From Antedon mediterranea (lineage: Eukaryota; Echinodermata; Crinoidea; Comatulida; Antedonidae), in the NCBI RefSeq assembly GCF_964355755.1, contig NC_092677.1, positions 23,218,101 to 23,282,100 of the forward strand: 64,000 nt of DNA, in the 5' to 3' direction. Below, piece by piece: positions 51,501 through 63,500 of this stretch (the stretch's first letter is position 1; each line of letters begins with the position of its first letter). Made by a program: the position numbers and the translations under genes. Under the pieces are notes generated by a model. That model had not been told where the DNA came from. It saw only the letters and a program-made list of their open reading frames with translations, and made no database searches.

Positions 51501-54500
51501 GTAATGAAAAATGAAAATGAAAATGAAAATTTTCAATCAATTTTTGTGTACTAATTAACAATTAAACAACTAAATATGTAGTAACCTATAGTAGTACTAT
51601 TAATTTTGAACAACTCCAGTTGGTTCAAATTTAATTATTCCAAGAAGGTAATTTGTTTTTCATTTGATACAGCCATGAAAATAGAGCTAAATTGGGTGTA
51701 TAAATGCGGTATAAAGCAAGGACAAACACAGGATGCTATTCATAAACTTCAAATTTAAAAACTAAATCTTTCAAATACTAAAATATGTAATCTTTTTATG
51801 ATAGTTAAATTACCAAATTAAAAACATGCTAAAATAATTGGTAAATAATTTTTTGCATGCACTATTTTATAATGTAATTATATTAAACAATTCATATAAT
51901 AATCATTAAGAGCCAATAGGCACCCCCTCTTATTCATGCGATTATATTTACAATTATATTGTCTGCCGCCGTCTTTGCAATAAAGATTAACAGCGAAAAA
52001 GGCTTGTTTTTCTTACCGCTAGAGTAAGCAATAAAACCAATGAGGTGAAAAGATTAGCCCAGGTTAGTAATAAGCTAGCGTTTTAGGAACCATTGGCTCT
52101 CAGACGCATAACAATTAGAGAATTATAGGTATAATATTCATAACATAACACCTCGTACCCGCAAGTACATTCAAAAGTTGTCAATGCGGTGATATTAATG
52201 GGGAATTTGATCACAAATAGTCATAAACATTGATGATAAGGAGCATCCAATGGGCAAAATATAATCACTCTATATAAAGTCATAAAATGGATTGCTAGAC
52301 GATTAACAGTTATAATATGGATAATAAGTAATGTAATGATCATGAAGGAATATGTAAAAATTCATGACATCTCTATTTACACATTATGTACATTATATTG
52401 TAGTTGGAGACAAGATAGATGATTGTAAATTCATGAATAAATTAATAATTTACATGTTTCTGGATTTATGCCTTTATATAGATATAGAGGATATACAATC
52501 AAGAATATACTTTTTGTTTCTACTTTTAAACAAACTGATTTCTTTTTAACTTTGTTGTTTTTTATTTGAGTGGAACAGATTTATTATTCAGATGGTTAGG
52601 AAGGAGTTTGTTGATTATTAGGGATTATGTTTATATATTGGTTTTTAAAATAATCAATTCAATTCATCTTTATTGGTCTAATTCAAATAAATCAGAAACA
52701 GACATAATTGCTGCAGATATAAAATTGGTTCAAACATCAGAACGTAATGGTTAAAACAGTTACGATATTTATAACATAAGACTCTTGTAATCCTTTTATA
52801 TAATAGGAATACTAAAACATGAATGTTAGATATTTTCGCCTATAGTTTGTTCTCACCATGATGGTAATTCATGTTGTAACCATCATGCAGAGCACGCAGC
52901 CTTACGCCTTATTAACACCAGCTTCGTTTCGTATCCTCTTGACCTTATCAAAACATCGTTAAATTGGGTGATAACAGAGCTAAGCCTCTCAGCATCAAAC
53001 CAGTGCACTACCACTGATAAATAGATTGAGCTAGTAGTATGATAGTAAAGATGTGAAATTAGAATAAGGATTAAAGATGATTTTATCAGACACACACGCA
53101 TAGTTCCCACGAAACAGGTGTGAAGTCAAATATGGTTAATAATAATTTCTCTTTTGCTGCAAGGTAAAAATAATTTGTAAACCAACTGTTATCTATCGCA
53201 CTCTACAGTAGGTATGAAATTTGTTCTTCTCAACATCTGCAATCCAAACGCAATGTATGAAATAATCAGTTTTTAAAAGATATTTTATTGAATTGAAAAA
53301 TGTTATTCATACTGGGAAACCTCTTCAGTCAAAGACTGGTCTCCCAGAGGGCCCAGTTATGATCAGTGGCTGTGATGTACTAGTACATCGGTGTAACCCC
53401 CTACTCACCGAGAAAGATGTACTAGGTTCTTTAAAGTGCACATGAGCTAGATGTGTACACCGGACCTATGGTTTATAGTCCTTATCCGAGAAGACTCGTT
53501 CTACCACCAGAACTACAGAACGAGTGAGCGAAACTTTGCCGATGTTATGTCTTCGTAATTACCGCTCGGCCACTCAATATTTTTTTTTAAATCTATTATT
53601 ATCTATTATCTTAAAAATAGTAATAAAAGCACTGTTCTTCATGGAATCTCTACTTCACATATTTGTGTATTGCCTTCTTTAGTCAGTCAAATAAGATAAG
53701 GGGTTGGGGGGGGGGAGGTCCTTTGAGTGATATAAGATAAAAATGAATGTTGGCATCACTAAAGACATATTAATGTGTATTTACATTACATTTCTAAATT
53801 GTTTTCTGATTACTTTCATTATATAGAACTCACTAATAATTATCAAGTAATTAAAAATAAAGCTTTTCATTTGCATATCTTTCAAATTAAACATAAACAT
53901 CATCAAATACACATTTTATGTCTATTTCCATATCCCCATGAATCAGACATTGATTTCAAACCGAACCCCTGTAGATCATTTGAGTATGCATTAAAAAAGT
54001 CTCATTCTAACAAGACAAACAATTACGACAATATGATGTGCTGGCACTCCACTACTTCCAAATATCAAACATACGCATCCTGAAGGCTACAGCCGAGGGC
54101 TCCCACATCGCACCCATCAAACAACAATCTCTTTCAATTGTTATTTTACAATTTACTGTCGAATCCACTACCATAGTTGATTACATACCACCATTTTTTA
54201 AACAACCCCACGCTGGCGTCTCAATCCCCTAAGAATTCTAATTAACAAATTAGACAGACAATATACCAATGCAACCTGTTAATTGCATGCTTGCATAATA
54301 GCATCTTACAGATTTATCTCGGCCATTGTCAATTGTTAATGCATTACAGTCACAGCTAAAGTACTTTAATACAAAGTGCATCTTCAATGAAATGATGAAA
54401 AGGTATAAATGTTCTCATTATTCAAGTACTCCTATATTATTGGTTAAAATAGCTGATACAATATAACACAATACGAACGCTTTTTTATTCTAGCTTTTTG

Positions 54501-57500
54501 CTATTATAGAATCTGAACTATATAATTATAATACAGTACTATAGTAGAAGACTGTAAAGTCTATACTTTCATATATACATTATACTAGTGTAGTCATAGA
54601 AAACGATTCTCTTGACATTTCAGTACCACATAAAATATGTAATGAATACAATGTTGATTTTCTTGAATTTACTCTGAGGTGTAATAAACTATAGTAGTAA
54701 CGAAGGGGTGCACTGAACCGTAACATTTATTTTGTTGCAGTGTATTGGTATGGTTCAAATCCTATCTTTCTATGGAAAGCAGTATGGCAGTGTATTGGTT
54801 CAAATCCCATCTTTCTATGGAAAGCAGTATGACAGTGAATTGGTTCCAATCCCATCTTTCTATGGAAAGCAGTATGATTAGAAACTATTTTCCAATGTCT
54901 TTTGAGGTGTGTTTACAAAATCATATTCAGAAGTGTGAAAATTAGCATTTTATACAATATTTATACGGATTATGTTCTGCTATTTCATAATGATAATACA
55001 ATAACATATCACTACATCTCCATAGCACTATGTTGACACTTTATCCAAAACCTGAGGGTTTCTACTTATCAACTTTATGTCTATAATTCTTAAGAAAAAA
55101 AATTGTTATTTTCCGGTGGCGTCCACGATGGCAATTTCTTTAATAAATTGAAGTACTCATACAGTATCTCATACTGAATTCAGGTCTAAAGTATATTGAC
55201 GTCAGTATATCTAAGGAAAGTTCACATTGGAAACTCATAAAACACATACCTCAAAGCCTATGAAATAAACAAGATTTTGTAGTTGTTTTTTGATTAATAA
55301 CTGACCATAAATATCTTATTCAATTACTGAAAAGACCGCTTTGGGAAACAATCAACAATAAAAAATAGAATTTCCTTAATTTATTTCACTATTAAATGTA
55401 ATTTAATTTATCAAGTATATTTGATCTGGGCTACAATAGCATAGTTAGTCTACCGTACTTGTCACGAATAGTATTAAACCATGCTTTATTTTGTTACAAC
55501 CAACTAAGTCATTTAATTTTGTTGTACAATTTAACTTAATTTTTAGGTCTAACATTAATGTCATAAATGACCAATATATTGGCCGTTTACGAAACTTAAA
55601 GTTCTTGGGATGTCGTCAAATATCTGTCATTAATCATTCCTTAACAGATTTTTTAATGGCTGTCCATCAGAATTTATCAGAGCCGGAGTTTGGAAACGTG
55701 CCGTGTCCTTTCAGATAACCCCAGGATTTTTTATATTTTATGTCAATCATATTACGTTTGCAAACAAATTATATATGTGATCCAGTTTGTTCCTTTGTTT
55801 ATTGCTGATCAGATTAGAAATTCATATTCGCAGACGTCAGTGCCAGAAGATTGTCCAGATTCTTAAAAATGTTTTAACCATAGCCTTAGATGAGCTAATG
55901 CATACGTAAAAGGTTTGATATTTAGTATATCTTGGGTCCTGTTTCTGCTGAAAATAATTATTAAGTGTGCGAATAAATTAACACCAATTTAATGGCAGCA
56001 GAAAAAGGACAAATTTTCAGTAACTGGACATTAAATAACAGTTGAAAACACCCAATCGATTTGGTGTTAGAACGCCATTTAATTGGTTATTACTGTGCAA
56101 CTCTTATCTGCAAAATGCAGTCGATATAAAAATTATATTTTAATTCTATTTTTAAATAAACAGCTTACTCGGTGCTATGCTGAAGAAACACCTTGGATGA
56201 AGTGGAGGGGATGGGGGTTGGGGAACAGTCATTTGGTCAATGTTTGTACCTTCCTTGATAATCTAGAAAAAGGATCCTACATGTAGCTTAGTACATATTA
56301 TTGATATTATTTATTTCGTAGGCTTTCATTTCATGCTTGTGTAATCATAGTAAAGAGGTCACACATAGTACAACTTTAAGTTAACTCAAGATTTTATCAA
56401 CTCTATTCCTCTATTAAAGCAATTGTTCCTAATTTCTATAAGGTTTTTCTGATTTTGCCACAGGACTAAAAAACAATGGATGGTGCTTGAATTCATGGTG
56501 AAGAAAGTACACAACAACTTTCAATGGGTCAATACCAAAGGAGTTATTATATCTGATACACTAGACAACAAAAATATAAAAATGCTTGAAGACATACATA
56601 CTGTAAAGTCATCAACTTTAAATTGTAAAAATATTTAAGTATTCATGCAAAATTTAAGATTTTTAATTTGATAAAGTTGAAATTACTTTGGTTGTTTTGT
56701 TTACCACCTATGATTACAAATAGAAGCTAGTTTGTCACCTTCTGATACATTAAAACTTGTTGATTTGTAAGAAAGATAAAGAAGTTTTAAAAAGTTTGGA
56801 ATTGTATCCAGATTTAAGTTGATAAGGTATCTGTTTATTTAGGTTTTAAAAAAATAATAAAAATAAGTTTATTTGATTTATCAATATCGTCAACCAAAAT
56901 CAATATTATAAGTGTTATAAGTTTGTCTTCAAATGAAAATTTGCCATGATGAAATCACTTTTGAATCTGTGCCTTCCATTACTAACGCACCTGAAGACAA
57001 TCTCCGTAATGTACTTTTTATTGTATCATTAACGGCTTAACAACATCCCATCTAAAGGATGAGGCAATGAGAATAAGCATCTTGCCTAAGAATTGATCAA
57101 TAATTATTATGCAGGGACTTCAATATACAATGTATAGTATATAGTTTACACAATCTAGTACAGTACTTTGAAATTAATATATTGCACTACAGGCCTATAC
57201 ATACTAATGATAATATATTACTTATAACTGAATAGTATAACATAGATTGTTAAAATATTTATTATTAAAATATTATTATTTAAATAAGTTTATTAATGTA
57301 TTTATGATATGTATAGTGACATAAACCAGATATTATGATGCAAATGTTTAATCTCATAGATTGATCCTACAAGATTGAATAAAAGATTTACTAAATAAAT
57401 ATTTAAGTTGATGAATAATGTATATTAAATATGGTTTATTCGGTCAAATTATTATTGAATCAAAATGCATAATGAGTCTTTCAGATATGCGATCATCATA

Positions 57501-60500
57501 ACCCAATAAAACCAGAGTAATCTTTTATTTTAGTATGAATTATCAAAGTAGGTCAGTATTGGAAACGTGTTAATAGCAGTTAGATTTATTGAAAACAATG
57601 AGATGGCTAATCAGAATATGATGACAATGTTGCACCATCATCTATAGTGTTATAGAAATAGAAAATATTTTGCACAGTTTTTAGATTAAAGTCTGTGTAA
57701 AGTTTATGTTTGTCTCTGTTGGGACTTGCATCACATGACCCCATCACATGACCACAGAACATGGAGAGTGGAAGCAAAATTTTACAAGTGACCATCATCA
57801 TATTAGTTGTTTGTAAAAAATATTCAACTATTTAATAAACTGGCTAAAATCGTTATTTTGCCGAAATACTCCACTTGTCATTCATTCGGTATTTCACAAG
57901 AGTTTCAATTCAATTCAATTCAACGTAAACATTTATTTTCTTTGTTTCAATCAATAATAAAACAAATGAATAAGGTATTAAAAAAAGTAAGTACGGGTTT
58001 CAAATAATACATTTCATGAATATAATATATAAACACGACAGGAAAAGAACATTAGTTCTAAACCACCCGGTGATATACTGAAATTTTAATTAATTAATTT
58101 GAAACGATAAAGATGAGGAAATATAATATAAATATATAGCCTATATAGACTATTTTTAGTTACATATATACAGTATATATAAATATACATATTTATATAT
58201 ATAAACAAATCAGGCAAAGAACATATAAATATATACATACACACACACACATACATATATACAATCAATTGTGTTGCATAGCACTGTGTAAATTATATAT
58301 AAATAAATAAATAATTTTTATTTTTTTTTATATATTGATAACATCAAATAATACCTTATATAAAAAAAACAGCAACATGTGGAAAAAAAGATGGCAATCC
58401 ACGAAAGGCAAGCCTGTGATGTGGAAGCCCACACAATGAAGTAATAAATAAGTTAGACAGACACACAGGTACAGAACAAAATTACAAGACACGAATCACA
58501 ACACAAACAGACATCAACAAACAGAACATGCACAGACACACACGAACACAAATCACCAGGGGAAAACATTAATATTTAGAAATGAGGAAAGATTTGAATG
58601 TTTTATTAAATAAAAATTTAGTAGCCGAATGTTTAATTTGAAAAGGAATTTTATTCCAATTCATGGGACCAGTATATCTGATTGAATGTTTAAAGGCAGT
58701 GAATCTTGGTTTTGGCAAATGTAGGTCTTGTGCAATACGAGTATTATAATTATGAACTTCGTGATTAAATTTGAAAAGATGAGATGAAGGAGAATCAGCT
58801 GTCAAAGAGTCATAAATAAATGAAATTTGTTGAAAAAGATTGATATCAGCTAATTTAAGAAAATTATGTACGGAAAAAATAGGGGAAGTTTAATAGTAAA
58901 AGCTAACTTTGAAAAAAAATTGAAGTACAATATTAGCCATGAAGAAATAGCCTTTAGGTAAAACTACCTACTGATAAACAACTGTCTGTTAGTTTGATAT
59001 CCAGTGTACTACTAGTATAAAATTCTATAATATATTAGACTTGGCCTTCAATTACTCTAGAGAGGAAAAGTACTTGGTGAAAAATATTGATTTTCATTAT
59101 CGTAGATTTAATGGCTAGGTTATAATGATTATTTATTGTAAAATATACAATTTAAAAAACCTTGATTGTATAATCACAAATGTTTTGTGCTAAAGTATTT
59201 TTATTTTTTTTTCAATTTAAATTTTAATAGATATATTTAAATGAATTTAGGGAAATTTATAAATGTATTTTGTTCTAGAGATAATGTTCTTCTTTGGGGA
59301 TTTTGGACGGTTTTCAATATGTTTTTTTTATTGCTAATCACAGCTCATTTGATTGGCCCGCCAATAGTTAACTATAGAATTTATATCACGTCAACCGTGC
59401 CATTTAGCAAGATAAATAATTTATAGTTACATACATTTTTTCTAGTCTGTATGAAATTACTTTATATCAACATATTGCCATTAATTTTAATTCTCTAATA
59501 CTATTTTGACATTTCTACATTCACAAGTAACATTAAATTATGGAAACGAAAGCAAGAATTACAATTAGCTTGCTAAGACAGGAAGCTATTTCCAATTATA
59601 AAATAACTTGTTGAGTAAATTAAAAAAAGTTTAAATATTATAATGGTTTCCAGAGTCTGGCTATTATATAACTGAAATATATTTACATGATTTTGTGATT
59701 GTGTATTTTACATTAAATGATGCATAAATTATTAGTTTTTTACATAGATTTTTTAATAATTTATAAATCTTCAATTGTAGGAATGTGGGCAAACTGATGA
59801 TTCTGGGTTCAAATCTATGTTAATGCATTCTCAGATTTATCCTATTTTCACCATTAATTTCCAGTATATCACTTTGGTGTTTTAGAAATTCTCTGTTTTC
59901 TGTCATTATTACATAATTATATACTGTAGTTGGATAGCCGAGTGGTTAGGACACTTGACTGTCATACAGATAGACACGGGTTCAATTCCTGACAACCCCC
60001 AGTCCACTCAGCTGTATATGAGTACCTAGTTGAAAATACTAAGGAGAAATAAGGCAGCGTGGAAAGGAACTGGCCACCCTACCACATAATGCCGAGGCTT
60101 AGTACAATGAGCTCCTAACAGCTCATTCCCCGATGTTCAGAATGAACACAGGACTCACCTATTACATAATTATATACAATAAACACATTTTCTGAAAGCA
60201 TACAGAAAATAAAACATAAATAATTATAATTATATTTTTTGGAGGTTTATTTAATAAAAAGAAGCTTCCCATTGTTATGTTAAGACCAGACCAAAACCAT
60301 CGGTTTATTTTAAAAGTACTTCTATGGAATATTAATGAACCAATTGTGACATTTGCTTACATAAAAATGGACTATGAAACATAGAGTACATGTACAATAT
60401 TTGCAATTGTCTTATATTGTATAGTCGCCCATGGGCAAATATAGATTTGTGTGCGTTAAACTTCACTTTTAACAAACGTAACCTTTGGTGTGTTTTACGA

Positions 60501-63500
60501 ATACATAATTTATTTTTCATATTAGAACTTTTATTTCACAATCATCCATATTTTAATAATTTTGTTTTAAGTGTTTTGATTTATATGTACAATGCGTGAA
60601 AATCAATACGCATTACAAGTGTACTACACAGCTGTCCTACTTTTTGCTACAATTCATCAGCATACACTTTTTACTTTTATGAAGTTAGTTTACCTCAGAG
60701 AACTATATGCATGCATTACATTATACAGTTGTTGTTTTCAGCAATAAACATAAAATATATTGTAGAACACAAATATTTATGGGACATACTTTAAACATTA
60801 CCAACAGGGTTTTGAAACAGCATTAGGCAATGCGTCCTTGGAACGATTTTATTACAAAGACATATGAATGTAATGCAGTGTATGTAATCATATCACCATC
60901 TTTCCACTCAATTTCATAATATCTTCCATGTTCTGTGGTTGATTTATGCACTTTGAAACAAGTTCTGACCAATCACAAATTAGATTCTTCATTGACAATA
61001 TAAATCAACAGGAGGAAATGAATTGAAACATGGGTCAGATGACTTGGTTGGTTGTAACCCCTGGTAACCCCAGGCATTCTTACCAGACAGGTTACCTCAA
61101 AGGTGAAAATTTACTTTCTTTTTAATCAAATGCAACTCCCCAAGTTTAGTGTTTACAGAATTTTGGCACCAGCCAGAGCACACGACTATTAGTTTTTCTC
61201 GTAAATCTTGACAACACTGAATACTGCCAAGCAAACAGCATTAACTATTCTATCTATACTAGAAAAGTTTGGTAAGAAATGTTTAAAGTGCTGTTTGCAA
61301 TGATATAATTATAACCACAAAACAACCTATTAATGTCAATTCAAATTATTTAAAATGGTCTATCATTTTAACTAAATACAACTGCACATGTCCTGAACTT
61401 GTTTCTGCAAGTTGAAAAAGCCACAATAACGTAGTTTTTATCAGAAAAGTGTTCCATGTAATTCTGTAATTAGGCTACGAAATTAATTATTTGATTATCA
61501 TATGAATCAAAGATCAGAAAATAAATTAAAATGCCATTTGTTGATGCATGATATAAATACCAGATTTGATTACATTTGTAACATTGACAATTACCTTTAA
61601 TTAATTTGTAATTTAACATTGTTGTCCAGTTTTTTTCTTAACATGTCATCATTTTTTATGCTATTGTTTTTTAAATGAAATATATTTATTTGTATAAATT
61701 AATAAAGAGGATTTCTGCAGTACACTGTAGTTTTTGTGCAATGATTATTTTCATTATTTCATTCAGTTTCAGTGCTGATATTTTTGTTTCAGTCTGAATA
61801 AATGGACCAAGAGTCTCACAGAATGGCAATCAAGAAATGTTAAATAAAGTAGAGAAAGACAAAGGAGGAGAGGAAGACAAAAGAGAAGAGGTGAAATAAG
61901 CAAATCAAGAATAGCATATGACAGAAGAAAATGGAGAAGAGGGTTTCACCTAACAATGGATGAACAGCCTGATGAGGATGATGAAATAAATTAGAGAAAA
62001 TCAATTTTTGGAATGTTTTTTTTTATCAAAAGAAAGAATAATAAGACATTTTGGGATTTCTGGTTCAGTTTAAGACTTTGTTTTCTGGGCACTCCTTTTT
62101 CGGAGATTTCACTGGATGCTTTTGTTGATGGCTAATAATGAACACAGGATATAAAACACATATTTGATATGCTTAAATGTAACAATACTAAAAATCACTT
62201 TATCTCAGTCTGACATTGTAATTTCCGATACTTGATATATTAGAAATTTGGATAACCTCATATGGATATAATTACACTGTACTTCAGTATCTTTCACATT
62301 TAACTTTCTAGTAATGAATACCATCGATAGCTATAAGGAATTAACCTCCTGCTTGAATAATCCATCAGTATCTACCAGTAATAAATGATCACATAAAGAA
62401 AAGTGGAACAGATGATAAGAAATATATGCAGATTACAACAAGTCAAATCTTCTTTTTTAAATTACAACAAATAAGTATTTCTCTTCAGGCCTGGCTGGCA
62501 AAGTAATTAAACTGAGTATTTTCCCAAAGCACAATAACCATTTATATCTGTCTTTCCTTCATTTACATAACAGTTTTCTTTTCTCCTGGGGGAATTCTTT
62601 ATATTTTTTGCTTTTTGCTAGACAGACCTATTTTATTCATTACAATACCAGTGCAATATGTTGATACAAGCTGGTACTTATTGTTACTTTATATATTAAA
62701 AGTATTTGTGAATTAGTGTGAAAAGTATTGCCTACAAACTTAAATCTTTGGCTTTTGCACCTTGATATGAAATAAATCAGAAAGCTGACCAACAAACAAC
62801 TTGTATTAATCAATGTACACACACAGTAAAGTGTTATATTGCCCAAAGCAATTGGTTTGGTTATGAGAGTTTTATCTGGATAATAATCTTCTGACAATAG
62901 CTTGTTGATAATCCTAACATAACATGTTGTTCAGACTCTAAAGAATTTACCAATAATTTAGTCAATTTGTTTTATATAAAATTCACCGTTTTCCATCAGT
63001 GTTTAGTGTATACATTTTAATATAAATCCAAAGGCAAATTACTGAAAAAAATGACAATGCTGTGGGTATCAGTGGCTGGATCTCAATGGAGATACAAAAA
63101 TAAAAAGCGAAAAGCTAAATCAAAACGATAAAGTAAACAGCCAGAAAAGTTAGCAGAGCTTTCGGGCAACACTAGCCCTTCATCAGTGCAAGTGAAGGAA
63201 TTTGGATAACGTCATAGTATAAAGCTGGCAAGTGCTGCCTGGGTTGACAGGAATATTTTAATATATATATATATATATTTATATGAACTTACACCTTTAA
63301 ATCGGTGGCACTCAATCAATAACAATTGGTGCGTTCTTAAGTAAAAGTTAAAAATTCACAAACTAACAAATATGTAAAAAAAAAAACCATAACAATAAAC
63401 ATTACCTCCAACAAAATAACATTTTAAAACTTAAATTAACTGATGTTCAGTAATACAGATCTTAATCTAATATAAAGATTGAACATGTTCAGTAATACAG

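Noticed and set aside
52980-53060. tRNA-derived SINE head on the minus strand (AGTGGTAGTGCACTGG)
   Set aside because: No B box found at the right distance.
53775-54232. Two overlapping plus-strand frames that might be a gene or transposon protein
   Set aside because: No conserved motif, no splice context, and composition like the surroundings.
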